Origin: Lagopus muta
Taxonomy: Eukaryota > Chordata > Aves > Galliformes > Phasianidae
Direction: 5' to 3'
Assembly: GCF_023343835.1 (NCBI RefSeq)
Contig: NC_064433.1
Location: forward strand, 178,205,777-178,269,776
Length of the DNA stretch: 64,000 nt
Shown here piece after piece: positions 1-12,092 of this stretch (positions within the stretch are counted from its first letter, which is position 1; each line of letters begins with the position of its first letter). The notes beneath the pieces were generated by a model. The model saw only the letters and a list, made by a program, of their open reading frames with translations, was not told the origin of the DNA and searched no databases. The position numbers and the translations under genes were made by a program.

Positions 1-46
1 TGTATTGCCAGCAACACACCAAAGGATTGCGGTAGTTGCACTTTGC

Positions 47-731
47 TTATGAGATAATAAGTACAGACACATAGAAAATACTTTTCATCAGTTTGTCCCA
101 GTAAAAGCCAGTACTTATGGAGCTTTCTGTACCTTCAAAATGCAGGAGCTGGGATCTTTGCTGCTCTTCTAAACTACAGAAAAGAGCATTGAAGCCAATG
201 TTAACACCACCAGATGAAGCCAATACAACACCATGAATGTCAGAACAAAGTAAAGACAAGGAAGTAATTAAAAGTGGTGATGGCCAGATTAAAAAAATGT
301 CTTAGAGGCCCAACTGTGTCAGGTGGACCAAATTTGGGTACCAACATTGGAGAGAGTAATTCAGGATAATAATTCTTTCCATCTTTGTGGATGTCTACAG
401 CAATGAGCAACACCTGTTCATGGGGTGTCCTGCCATAAAACGTTCACCGCCCACTGGTCTCCAGCTCTTGGAACTTCGACAACTCTGCATCCTTAGGAGC
501 TTTATTTGACAATGACATGCTGGTTTGGTTGGGTTCTTGCTGGTGGAGACCACCCTTACTGCAGCTAGCCTTGGTGAGGCCAGAGGCATGAAGGGAGTTC
601 TGCAGCCCAGGAACTTTCCTGGCCAGGCCCTGATTCAGGCCTGATGACTGTCCTGCGGTTGGGTAGGAGGAAGAGTTAACAAAGTGAAAGGGAAACAGAT
701 ACAAACCGTTTTGAGCCCAACATTCAACCAT
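47..731 (-). pseudogene. Unrecognised decayed reading frame
   Basis: On the minus strand a reading frame stays largely open from 731 leftward, broken by a TGA at 444-446. It then continues in the same frame through HKDGKNYYPELL and KFGPPDTVGPLRHFF-like peptides. Beyond a run of seven T's (minus strand, about 291-297) the open frame shifts by one, reads through CSDIHGVVLASSGGVNIGF, and stops at about 47. One stop plus one homopolymer frameshift over roughly 680 bases is what a decayed coding sequence or retrocopy would look like. I do not recognise the protein family, no splice sites were resolved, and AT-poor non-coding DNA can stay open by chance. The segment may continue left of the window. 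Confidence 0.2.
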
Positions 732-980
732 TTTGCAATTCAGGAGTTAAGAATGCAAACCCTATACCTAGGACTATCACCCGTAGCACCACCATCAGTG
801 ACGGGTGTCATATAGATTCTCACTTATCTGTTAACACCTTGCTGCAACCAAGAGACTGGAAGAAAGAGGAGAGACCACGCATCCTTTTATTCTGAAAGGA
901 ACTAAGGACAACAGTAGATGGTGGACAACATGTAAAATTGCGTCTTTGTAAAGCCATAGCAAACTAAAGCTATCACTCAT

Positions 981-1101
981 TGGTAAATGTGGCTCTGGGC
1001 AGCCTGGTCTAGTGGTTGGCAACCCTGCCTATGGCAAGGGGGCTTGAAACTAGATGATCCTTGAGGTCCTTTTCAGCCCAGGCCATTCTATGATTCCATG
1101 A
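981..1101 (+). mobile_element. CR1 LINE, 3' end fragment
   Basis: Contains the CR1 3' UTR signature GGCTCTGGGCAGCCTGGTCT, then a GATGATCCTTGAGGTCC block and the terminal CATTCTATGATT tail. It is severely 5' truncated and non-coding. Confidence 0.85.
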
Positions 1102-1200
1102 AATATAAAGACTGAGGGGTCAAAACTGTGGGTTGGAATATTTCTGCTTATCTAGTCTCATGGTCCACCATTTCCACATGCTGAAAGCAAACCCTGAGTG

Positions 1201-1286
1201 GTCTTGCATGGAGGGAGAAGTTGGAGTCAGTGATCTTTATGGGTCCCTTCCAACTCAATATACTCTATTTTTCTGTGATTCTACAA
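1201..1286 (+). mobile_element. CR1 LINE, 3' end fragment (second, different subfamily)
   Basis: Ends with the CR1-like GGGTCCCTTCCAACTCAATA and a TTCTGTGATTCTA tail. It lies about 100 bp after another CR1 fragment in the same orientation, but its 3' UTR differs, so it is a separate insertion of another subfamily. Confidence 0.65.
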
Positions 1287-3657
1287 AGTTCTTCACACAC
1301 AACCATTTTGGCTCGTGTAATACCCAACATGGCCAGGAGCCAACTCGTATAACCAGGGAACATAGTAATTTTCTGAACAAGTATATTCCCATGCCACAGA
1401 GTTTCAAGTGTTGGAGCAGAGAAAGCCATCAAAGACAGTCAAATGCACAGAAGTATGTTTATGAGTGTTTAGGAACAAAACTGCCTCATTTGCTTCAGAC
1501 TAAAACTGGTATAAGCCTACTGGTGGGAGGCAAAATGAGAGCTCATCTGGACTTCTTCCATCCTAAAATAGAAGGGGAAATCTCTAGGAAGCAAACCTAC
1601 GCATGGAGCCTCACAGGGAGATGAGCTTCAAGACTCAGTACAGGAATGGAGTTTCCTGTACTGGGGCAAGCATAGCTTCAGAGAATGAACCATTGCCTGC
1701 AGGGATGCCCAGCAGATACAGCCAGCAAGTGATGGCCATACAGAAGAGCAATGGTCAGTACATGACAGTGGTTTGCAACCAGCTGAGTCTGGGGCATCCA
1801 GAGTGGCTGAACTGATAGACAGAAAAGAAAGGAGGCTTCAAAAAGATAGAGGACTCTTGCAGCAAAATATTAAAAACAGAGGGATGGCATATCATCTTCA
1901 CTCAAGTTCATACCACACTAAAATGTCCTCGCTGAAAGGACATGAAAGGTGAAAGGAGCACATTCCTGGGCTTCAGAAAAAGATTCTTCCTTTGAACTGA
2001 ACCACTCACATAGTACAAACTATTTTGGTGGCAGCATATATGGAGTTAAGCACTAGTCAACTAAACAAGGCTGTCAAAATGAGAGAAAGAATGATAGAAT
2101 CTCTATTTGTTTTGAGGGATTTGTTGTTTGATTTTTATAAAAATGGCATCTCTTTAATTGCAAAAACTTCAATGGTTTGGTGTGTTGTAAAATTCTCATT
2201 GTAAAAGGATGATTCTCATTTAAAAAAAAATCAACCAAAGAGATGTTTTTGAAGGACTTTAAAAGACATTCTTTTCTCAGGGTCATTAAACAAAAATAAA
2301 AATGGTGAACTGCTATACCTAAAATTAGGCAGAAGGAATTCAGCTATTTATATGGGTGATTATAAAACAAAGCATTAGGAAAATGAATCGGAATTTCCTC
2401 ATCTGTTACCACGAACACAGATGGGGTGAAACTATCTGTACTAGAAATATAATGAAGAATTGTATTTCACCTAACAAATAACTGACAAAATCCATTCCTG
2501 CTGCATACTCTCCCAGCTGCTATTGCACTGGCTTACACTGCTGTGCTGCTGTGCAAGGCAGTCCCCCATGTGCTTTCCGGAACACAGTGCTTGCTGCCCT
2601 GTGCTTTAAGGCAATGCAGACTGGGTGCCACCATACAGAAATATGAAACTCTGACCATAATTTTTAGTTGCATAAGGATTTTTTAAAATAGAAAAATCAC
2701 TATTCTTTTTCAATCCGTAAAGCTATTGCAAACAAAGTACAGTAAAATGTAATTAAATTCAGATCTAGTTCCTATCTCCCCATGGAAAAGCCTTATCTTC
2801 AAGGCCCCAGCTGGCAGGCATGCCGAGAGGGCCATATTTGGGGTGGCTGATGTGAAGCAGTCATGGGATTAAGTGTATAAACTGATCGCATAGCAGAGGC
2901 TGGAACCCAAGTCTTTCAAGTGAGAACAGGAGAGCTGCATGCATTCACTTGCTTGCTTTCTAGTTCCACGACTTCTTTCGTGCATAGGGCAAAAATCCCT
3001 TATTTGATGATAAAGAGAAACAGACTGAACTTTTTCAGGCAAGGAGAAATTTGGCCTTGGTCTTCTGCATATCAGAGAGAGCATCTCTCTCATCCTAACT
3101 ACTGGATTATACAATAAAGGCCTGACCTCTGCTTCTTTTTATTTGACAGTACTAACCCTCAGGGAGAGCTGCCAGGTGTTAATTCAGGCTGCTGAGGTGT
3201 CCCCTTCCTTCTAAATAGATCTAAGTCCTAGAGAAGGAAATTCTTTAAACCATGTCCCCATCTGCAGTGACTGTTATGAATATCACAGTCACTACCTGTT
3301 CAGTGTGCAGCCTCCTGCTGCTGTCCTTAGGTGCTCATATCTTCCTCTGCAACAGCACACTTCACAGAGACCAAGGCCCTTCATAGAAATGAAGAAATGA
3401 TCTGTATACAGCATGAATACTATGATTGTATTTCTAAACTGCATGAGGATTCCTAAAGATCTAAAGGGAAAACCCCAGACCAGTAGCTGACCACCTATGG
3501 GAGCCCTGTGGTTTAAAGAGAAAACGCCAATGGAAACTGAACTCATTGGATGAATCTGAAGTGTGATATCTCCCTGAGTGACTGCAGACTCCATCCATTT
3601 GCTGCCTCCATTTATGGCCTCTGGTTTCTCTTCATCTCGTTTGATTTGTCTCTTTGT
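1287..3657. other. Intergenic, no gene seen
   Basis: Repeat-poor sequence. Reading frames here (for example 1603-1815) are short, lack splice context and match nothing I recognise. No RNA gene or mobile element was recognised. Confidence 0.5.
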
Positions 3658-3990
3658 AGAATCACACAGTCACAATGGTTTGGGTTGGAGGGGATTTTAA
3701 AGCCCTTCCAGTTCCAACCCTCTGCCATGGGCAGAGCTGGTCCACCAGCTGAGGCTGCCCAGGACCCCATCCAACCTGACCTTGAATGCCACCAAGGATG
3801 GGTCACCCACCGCCCTCTGGGCAGCTGTGCCGTGCCTCACCACTTATTCAGTAAAAAATTTCCCCAACATCTAATTTAAATCTCCTTTCTTTGCTTTAAA
3901 GCCATTTCCCCTTGTCCCATCACTATCTACCTGTGTAAAATGTTGATTCCCCTCCTGCTTGTAAGGTCCCTGTAAGTACTAGAAAGCTAC
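3658..3990 (-). mobile_element. CR1 LINE, 3' end, minus orientation
   Basis: Starts with the reverse-complement CR1 tail and GGTTTGGGTTGGAGG. It continues through the conserved ATCCAACCTGACCTTGAATG block and the CCATTTCCCCTTGTCCCATC segment that encodes the end of the ORF2 protein. It is diverged and 5' truncated. Confidence 0.85.
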
Positions 3991-6130
3991 TACCTGTTCA
4001 TCTCCTGAGCTTTGTCTTCTCTTCAGTTCAATTGCAGTCAAGTGTCTACAGCTAACTCTACTTTGGGCCTTGCTTGAGAGTTGCTTATGTTCTCTAGATC
4101 TTCCTGGAATGTGCTGCTGGCCATCCCAGAAAACTGAGCAAAGCAGAACTCATTCTGAACAAAAGAATTGACCATTCCCAGGCCTCCATTGATCCTGCCC
4201 AAAGCTCTGCCAGGAAGCCATGCCGCACAGCCCTGTCCAAAGAGCATTATATGCTCTCACAGAAACAAATCCCAGCCAAGCACAAACGACGTAACGGAGC
4301 CAACTGAAAAATCTATTTGAGATTTTATGGCGTTTTTTTCCCTCTATGTTCATTCAGCCTGCCAGAAACTGCCCAGCAAGATATTCAGGATGCAATGTAA
4401 GAGCAATTCACTTCATATTCAGAACAGGGCAAACAACTTAGTGTAACAATAGGGATGGAGAGACAAGCGAGCTGGGGAGCTCCTTTGCGAAGCACTCTGC
4501 GCGTGTATTTTTCTCCCTGCCAGCATGCCGCCCTTCCCAGGGCCTGTTGGGTTTTACTGTCAGAGTGAGTGGCATCACGTGTGCTCAGCACAGTCTCCAG
4601 TGCAGAGCTGGGCACCATCTCCTCTCAGCACACATCCGATGAACCAGGCAGCCTCCCCGCAGCACCAGAGAACAGGAGTCCTGCAGGCTGACTGCACCAA
4701 ACCACAAGCCAGAGCCACAATGCAATGAAGGTGTATTAAAGCTAAAGGGAGCTTGGCATGGTCTTCAAAGGGCCACTAAATTCCCAGGAGTTGCCGAACA
4801 GAAAGGCTATTCTGAGGCACTGCTTCTTGCCTAGCTGCCTCATCAGACGGATTCTTTCGTTGTCTGATTTGTGCCAGCGGTGAGACTGAACTTGGGATTC
4901 ACATCTCATAGCTCCTAATTCGATCGCATTACTGCTCAAATGAGATACTGCAGCGCAGGCTCTTCTCCAGTGGTAGCCTGCAGGACTCCTTTATGAAGTG
5001 GGTTAAAAAGGACCTTTAGTACTTTGCTAATAGATAATCTTCATTATTTACAGGCCTCAGAATGATAAAAAAGATTCACTGCAGAGCTAAAGCGAGCTGA
5101 CAAGCCGCATTCATGTCACATCTCATAGATAAAGAGGCACTGCAGTAAGATAGACTTAAAATAATTCTGCAGTTCTATTTTTCAGCCTGTTCCTAATAAG
5201 TGGAAATTTTGCCATCCTCCTCTGTGGGACATTTTGAAAATACGAAGTGTGTATTTTGAAGCAGTTCCTTTCCTGGAGCCCATGTGATTCTGGTTTAAAT
5301 GATGGGATTCGTGCTTTGCCTTCCTAGTGCCAAGGTGTTTTGAAATAACTGAGGGGGGGAAAAGGGAGAGCAGTTAGTAAGACTTTCTCCTCTCCCCTGA
5401 CAGCTAACACAGCAAGAACAAAAGGGGCTTTGCAGGGTTATTTTCTACTGGAATGTAAAACATGGCATATCTGGTCACAATCTAATGCTTTTTCAAATGT
5501 GGTATGCGATCCAATGGGCTAAGGGCAAATATGGGACCACAGATTGACAGACAGTATTTTTTCAAACATTTTCTGTTCTCATCAGGAGCAAAATAAGCAA
5601 GAAAGCTGATTCCATGCTAACACGCATTATCAATTTCTCTGGTCATTAGCTACAATTAACTGTGTAATTATACAGTTTGCTGTTTTATGCTTCCTGGCAG
5701 GCAAATGTTGTTTTATCTGAACAGAGGGTGCTATGTGGGGGATTTAATTGCTGGGTCTTTGTCAAACAGCTGTCACCTCTTCCACGTGTGCAATCCTTGG
5801 GATGTTGTAATTCCAGCTCAATGAAGGCATGAAGAGGTCAGCTCTCCACGCAAGACAGAGAATAAGAGTAACAACTGCCATCTCTTTTGGAGTTCATAGT
5901 GAAAAATTAAAGTGTGTGTTGGGATCTGAAGGATAAAGAGGGATGCTTACCATAGCAGCACCTGGAAACTTCAGCCAAAATCTACATCCCACTGACATGG
6001 AGATCCAGGCTCACCAGAGCAGAACACATTTCCATTCTTGCAGTAATTCTCTATAACTGTGAGCATCACTGTGCCCAAAACCCAAAGAAAGTAGTCACTT
6101 ATGTACATAAAGTCAGCTATAAAATGAAAT
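3991..6130. other. Intergenic, no gene seen; possible conserved non-coding block near 5.6-5.8 kb
   Basis: No mobile element or gene was recognised. Around 5590-5800 the sequence is repeat-free and rich in TAATTA/ATTAGC-type homeodomain core motifs, as conserved enhancers often are. That is compositional evidence only. Confidence 0.35.
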
Positions 6131-6771
6131 GGACAAGAAGTTGGCCATGAGCCAGCAGTGTGCCCTGGTGGTCAAGAAAGCCAGCGGTATCTGGAGGACA
6201 TTAAAAAGAGCGAGGACAGCAGGTCAAGGGAGGTGATCCTCCTCCTCTACTCTGCCCTGGCGAGGCCACATTCAGAATACTGTGTCCAATTCTGTGCTCC
6301 CCAGTTGAAAAAAGACGGGGATCTCATAGAAAGGAATCCAGAGGAGGGCCACAAAGATATAAAGGGCCTGGAGCATCTCCTGTATGAGGAAAGGCTGAGT
6401 AACCTGGGTCTGTTCAACCTGGGGAAAAGAAGACAGAAGAGGGGATCTGATAAATATTTATTAATATCTAAATGGGGAGTGGTAGAGAAATGGATGAGGC
6501 CAGGCTCTTCTTGATGGTGTGGTAGTGTAGGACAAGGAGTTGTGGTCTAAAATTTGAACATTGGAATTTCGGTGCTAACATGTGGAAGAACTTTATGGGT
6601 AATGGAGCACTGGAACAGGCTGCCTAGAGAGGTTGTGGAGTCTGCGGAGATATTCAAGACCCTTCTGGACACCTACCTGTGTGACCTACTGTAGGACACC
6701 TGCTTTGACAGGGGGTTGGACATGATTATCTCTTGAGGTCCCTTCCAACCCCTGCAATTCTGTGATTCTGT
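6131..6771 (+). mobile_element. CR1 LINE, C-terminal ORF2 remnant plus 3' UTR
   Basis: A translation from 6158 resembles the end of the CR1 reverse-transcriptase ORF: YSALARPHSEYCVQF, then KGLEHLLYEERLSNLGLFNL. It has internal breaks and indels. The 3' UTR (GTCCCTTCCAACCCCTGCAA, then TTCTGTGATTCTG) closes the element. It is 5' truncated and cannot encode an active protein. Confidence 0.9.
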
Positions 6772-8161
6772 ATGAAATGGCCATCTTGCCCAGAATTGTC
6801 CCCATTGCAGGACAGTCAAGGGAAGTTCCATGTACATGACTCAGCCCCATCTCAGAGCAAGTTAACAGGGTGTCCTCAGATTTAAATTAAGTAAAAATCG
6901 GTCAAAGAGCCTAGAATACAAAAGTGATCCTCTAAGAGAGTGGAGGGGGGAGTGAAGGTGATTCTGAGCAGAGAAATAATTTCAGCACAGAAATTTGCCC
7001 TGCCTTCAATAACCAGGATGGGTACCTCATCACGGGAGCTCTGCTCTGAAAATGCTGGGCAGGAGTTAATGCTGCAAGTGGGCGCAGTGGGAACGTGCTG
7101 ATGAAAGTACCTGTCATCTTCAGATCCCACTGCTCCCTGCATCTCAGTCCTGCTCTGGTAGATACCCTCCAATGTGCTGTGTAGGAAGCAAGAGAGCCAT
7201 CCCTCTCCTAACCTCTGAGCCTCAGTTCTGCTCTTGTATACATCACAGTGTTGTCTGTCTCCTTGTGCAAGGACAGAGATAACATCCTCCTCCAGCTCCT
7301 CAGCACACGTGTCCCCAAAATAAATTAACTACAGCGGACACTTTTGGTTTTCTCAAACACATTAAGATTTTGTTCTCAAATCGAGCTACAAGGAAAACAT
7401 GTACAGCACAGGGACAAAGAGATTATGGGCTACATATGCAGGTTGCTTACTGCTTACTGTCATCTCAGGAGATTTTCTCTCAATTTCCACCAACGTGACA
7501 GTGATCAGAATCTCAGTGTGCCCCAATTCTCCTGGAGAAGGTCAACGACTTTCTGTCCTAAACTTTGATACATAAGAAGTAGGATGATGCTTCACTTCTA
7601 TGATGATGAATTGCTCCTATAGACCCATTCAGGTTTTCATCTTCAGAGTCAGAGAGCTGACATTAATTTCAGCAGGGACAGAGCAAGACTCATACCCCAG
7701 TTCTGGCAAACCTGAGACCTCAGTTTAACAAAGCACTGTGAGGTGGTTAAATATTTCAAGTTTCTTCCGAACAAGATGGTCTAAAGCTTAAACCTTTTTT
7801 TTGTTCATGTAACAACATGAACTAAACATGTAGATATGCTCCTGGATTAAATTAAAAGAGTGCTCTGTGTCATTAAAAACAAGATATGCAAATTATTTTT
7901 GATGAACATTACTTGGTAGCTGAGCCTGAGGGCTGACGCTACTGCCCACCTGCTCTCACTGGCTCAGCATCATGGATGTAAGAAGAAGAAAGTGAATCAA
8001 AGATTTTCTACAGGATAGAACTAATGCATGGTACATGAAGAAAGGGATAAATTTCAGTATAATTGGTGTGAAATGGTAAAGAATAGGGCTTTCAGAAGAA
8101 TTATGAAAATTATGAAGGACTATGAAAATGGGATCCATCTGCCAAAACTAATAATTTTGAG
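6772..8161. other. Intergenic, no gene seen
   Basis: Unique-looking sequence between a CR1 copy and a microsatellite. Only short chance reading frames are present. Confidence 0.5.
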
Positions 8162-8322
8162 GGAGGAGAGGAGAGGAGAGGAGAGGAGAGGAGAGGAGAG
8201 GAGAGGAGAGGAGAGGAGAGGAGAGGAGAGGAGAGGAGAGGAGAGGAGAGGAGAGGAGAGGAGAGGAGAGGAGAGGAGAGGAGAGGAGAGGAGAGGAAAG
8301 GAGAGGAGAGGAGAGGAGAGGA
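8162..8322. repeat. (GGAGA)n pentanucleotide microsatellite
   Basis: About 32 tandem copies of a 5-bp GGAGA unit, almost perfect apart from one GGAAA unit near 8296. It degenerates into an A-rich purine stretch at its right end. The unit contains no stop codon in any frame. This explains the long spurious open frames on both strands here, an EERRG-type repeat on plus and an SSPLL-type repeat on minus; these are not genes. The strand is purely purine, so it can form triplex or G-rich structures. Confidence 0.97.
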
Positions 8323-10450
8323 AAAAAAAGGAAGAAGGTAGGAGACATTTTGGTCTTCACTGGGGAAACGTGCTTTATCATTAATTCCCTGTGCAGCACC
8401 AGAAATGTGTGATCTGCACTTTGAATAAGTATTTAACACCCAAAATGGAGACTCCAACTTTGATCAGGGGCCACACTTGGGAATAAGCCAACATTGCTTT
8501 TTCAAATGGATGCAGTTAAGCTATAGCAGGTTATATACAGCAGTTACATAAAGCTATGTATGAGGAGCGGTTTCTGTGCCACCCCACCAGGAGCACAGTG
8601 TGAGTTACACAACACTGAGGCTGAAACACACTGACCAAGGGAATCCATATTCCTCACTCTAAGCTTTCACATCAGACGTTTATACCCTGGGCACAAAAAC
8701 GGATTTTCATAGGAATACCAAACTATTACTCTTATTCAAACACGTCATTATAAATGCTCAAAGTATTTTAAAATCCAAATTAGAATTGAATTGCCTTAGC
8801 TGTCGGATGTCAGGTCTTCTCTTCCTCTGAACTATATCCATGTCCTTACAGTTTTTGAAACATTCTAATTAATGCATTGCTGCTCACTAAGTAGCCACAG
8901 TGTCTGTTATTCAAAAAGAACCTATACCCTATCATCAGCTCCGACACTGTGGTGGTTACTGTTGGGGCATGCCATTGCAGTAAGCCAAAAAGAAGTTACT
9001 GCCAAACCCTGTTATGTATACATGAAAATAATCAGTGGGGGGAAGAAGACAAAGCAAAACAGAACAAAACAAATATGATAATTATAAGGCCGTTTTTATA
9101 CAGCACGCAGCATTGTAGAGCTGTGTTGCTGTTTCCAAATACCTGACAAATTCCTGCCAGGAACACCAGTTCTTTCATCTTTTAGACATCCTTTTGCATA
9201 CTTGCAAAATACAAGATATCTTTCTCTCTCCAGAGCATTAAGTCATCCCAAAGAGATGTAAAAGAAACAGTGCTAAAAAGCTAATTTGCTTGTGGCAGAA
9301 AGTATTTTAATTTCCACCGAGAGCTAGCACTGCCAGCTGCCAAGTCCCCAGGATGGTGGTGAGACTCTCAAAGGTCTGAAGAGCAAAGAAGCCACCTACC
9401 AAAGCAGTGACAACTTTCTGCAGCCAGTAGATGCTCTCCGGGGTCTGAGAGCTGTCCCCCAGAGCTTGGTGTGCTGAAGCAGGTGGCAGCAGCCAGTCCT
9501 GCAAAACCATTGAGATGTCCTCCAGAGCCATGGGCAATGGGCAGCCGCCTCAAAAATGAAGCCCAGAGGTGCCAACTAACTGTATTACCCTCAGTAAGAA
9601 ACAGGTAAGTCAAGTACTCATCTGATGGGGAAGCAAGACCAACCCCATTGTTAGACCAGGCCAGACGCTGAGGTTCTACCTCCTGCCCTGCCCCAAGGCC
9701 ATGCCTCCTGCACAGCTGCTGTCCAAAGAGGAAGCCATGAGCAGCACTCTCATTCATCATCCAGGCAGATCTACCAGCCAGTGCAGCACATTTACCAGCC
9801 AGTGCAGCGCAGGGCACCCAGCCACCACCTGCAGTATGCACAGAAAGGCAGCTGGCATTAAAGCTTTATCAAGAACAGTTACTGCAAAATCTATGATACC
9901 TGTAGCGAGGTGAGCAATTTGGATCTGGCTCTTTTTTGAGGTTTCTAACAGTCATTTCAGTTCAAGGATATTTAATTACCTGATGTATGAAGCCTGCAGC
10001 TGCTCCTGGGCTGGCCACTTCTGAGAGTTTTCAATCACATCAGTGAGCCCACGAGGATCAAAGTGTTCATTCAGGCATTGCCCGCTGCCCATTGTTCATT
10101 ACAAGCAGACTTCTCAGGCATTCTTTTTACACAGAACCTGCCTGTGAGAAGCTTGTTTGTAACCATGTGCATCTGACCCTGTGAGCAGCCATGCATTTGC
10201 AGGAGGCTTCGTCCAGAGCAAATGCTGCAGCTGCCTGCCATAGAAGAGACTGACATTGATGGTCAGTGATGTCACTTGAGGATGATGCTGTGTTCTGATC
10301 CCTATCTGACATGAGGTTCTAGAGGCACAACTGCGGTTTGGCCAAATCAAGGTGCCTACGCCAGAAGCAACACCAAAAGGATGTGAGCAGAGAGCCAGAG
10401 AAGGTCATGCTGAGGGACTGCAGCTACCTGCTGCAGGTTGTTAACCAAGA
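8323..10450. other. Intergenic, no gene seen
   Basis: Contains an open minus-strand frame at 9307-9537 with a hydrophobic stretch, and the overlapping frame 9368-9841. Neither has recognisable homology or splice context. A 21-bp direct duplication lies at 9772-9813. Confidence 0.45.
9772..9813. repeat. 21-bp tandem duplication
   Basis: Two adjacent copies of a 21-base unit beginning TACCAGCCAGTGCAGC, differing at a few bases near the end of the unit. Confidence 0.8.
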
Positions 10451-10570
10451 GTCATAGAAACATTAAGGCTGGAATTGACCACTAAGATCATCTAGTCTCA
10501 CCGCCAGCCCATCACCACCATGCCCACTAACACACCCCATGTCAGAGACACCCGCCAGCCTGTCAAGCTG
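10451..10570 (-). mobile_element. CR1 LINE, 3' end fragment, minus orientation
   Basis: Begins with AGTCATAGAAACATTAAGG and AAGATCATCTAGTCTCACCG, the reversed 3' end of a CR1 subfamily. It continues with CCATCACCACCATGCCCACT, which is typical of the same subfamily. Confidence 0.8.
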
Positions 10571-12075
10571 CTCGAGCCCAGCCCCATCATTTGCAGGCTC
10601 CCTAGGCTGAAGTCACGCAGGTGCAGGGCACGGCACTGTGAAAGCACACACGGAAAGGCCTCCAGGAGCGGATGCCAGGTGCAGATGCAGTGGCCGGGCA
10701 GGGGCAGCTGTTGCAAAGGCAGAGCTCCAGCAGCTGCAGACATTGACAGAGCTCTGCGGAGCTGCTCTGAAGGCAGTGGGAGAGAAATGAGAACAGGAAT
10801 CAATTACAGACAAGCAGATAGAGCTCGTACCTGCCTCAAATGAAAGAAAATTGAAAAACGGTCACAGCCTTCAATAGTAATAAAAAGAAAACGGTTCGCT
10901 CTGAGTGAGAGGCTGGAGCAGCTCCTGCAGAAGCGATCCGGGAGAAAGAAGGGGGAAGGGATGAGGAGAGCAAAGCCCGAGCGGCCCTCTAACAGCGTCA
11001 GCACAGCCACTGCCCCTCTAGACATCCAAAAATGCAGCGAATTCCTTGCCAGAAAAATCTGGAAAGAGCTCCACAGCAACGTCGTCAGCTGCAGCACAAA
11101 ATTAGCTGTGGGAGCCGTCAGATGAAATGCCAGTGAGCAGCGGGAAGTGCATGCATGGGAGGTGGGACACGTGAGCCACAGGGAGAGCTGGCCGTAGCGG
11201 GGAGGTGGGTGGGAGCGGGGCAGCTGCACCGCAGCACAGAGGGCAGAGCACAGGGTTGCCGGCCCTCCTGCAGTGACCGCGACCTCAGTGCCCCCCTGTG
11301 CAAACTGCTCTTAGATAGCACTGCTCAGCTCTCACAGCGCACACGTCCACGCTGGTTAGATGGAGATTGACAGCAGATAATTAAAGTGCTAAAACAACTC
11401 TCCGGATATTTCGCTGACTGACAGAGCGGCAGAGACGTGTCTGTGGCAGAGCACAAAGTAATTACACACATCCAGGGCCTCACTGCCGGCCTCAGCTGCT
11501 GGCAGCTCCCTCAAGTTGCCGCGCCGGTAGCCAAGTTTTAATCACTGTTAAATCACAGCGTATGACTTGTGCCTCTGAGCGCTTTGTCAACATCAAAAAT
11601 AAATATTATTCCCACAAGAAACCCAGCTGGCCTCTAATTAGGGTTCAGAATATAGCAATTAAGGTGTTAACGTGCTGTCCAATGATGAAAGCCTTCGTCC
11701 CATCAGCTCCTACAAGATCAATATGACCGTATGGTATCAGATAGCCACCATTTATTTTCCTGGCAAATGAATCAATATGGCCATTTTAATGGGACCAATC
11801 ATTAAATAAATGTTAGCAGTCCTGAAGAAAACCCCAAACCACATAAAACCAACTGCGTAAGGCCAAGCAGCATTTTTCCACAGCTGCATAGTTTGGTCAG
11901 TGCTGGGATTTCTCACTGCAGAGAAATGACATGTGAGTGGCAGCAGCACTACCATGAATGCTGCAGGACCCCCTTGTCCCACTACAGCCTGCTCCAGGTG
12001 GTGCCAAGGTGTTCTGATTTCCATTTCCTTCATCTCCTGCTCCCGATCTGTGTTCTCCTGGACCAGGAAATTAGG
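10571..12075. other. Intergenic; possible conserved non-coding block at 11.4-11.7 kb
   Basis: The left part is GC-richer, with scattered CpG. At about 11395-11720 the sequence is repeat-free and mixes TAATTA and other homeobox-type cores with GCGC-containing segments. It contains no reading frame of note. No promoter elements can be assigned with confidence. Confidence 0.35.
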
Positions 12076-12092
12076 GTCATAGAATCATAGAA
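12076..12092 (-). mobile_element. Split tail of a minus-oriented CR1 (outer fragment)
   Basis: A short TCATAGAATCATAGAA sequence, the reversed CR1 3' tail, immediately left of a plus-oriented CR1. It probably belongs with the minus-oriented fragment on the other side (12620-12660) that was split by insertion of the plus copy, or it is part of that copy's target-site duplication. Confidence 0.5.

Noticed and set aside
1133..1624. 163-codon plus-strand frame
   Set aside because: Its first part runs through a CR1 3' end fragment; the rest shows no protein-like features.
8028..8457. Long open frames on both strands across the microsatellite (Arg/Glu/Gly repeat protein; Ser/Leu/Pro repeat protein)
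   Set aside because: They arise because the 5-bp GGAGA unit has no stop in any frame; the flanks are not coding-like.
9307..9537. Minus-strand 76-codon frame with a hydrophobic stretch (TALVGGFFALQTF)
   Set aside because: No recognised family, no splice or promoter context, and an equally long overlapping frame in another phase; consistent with chance in GC-rich DNA.
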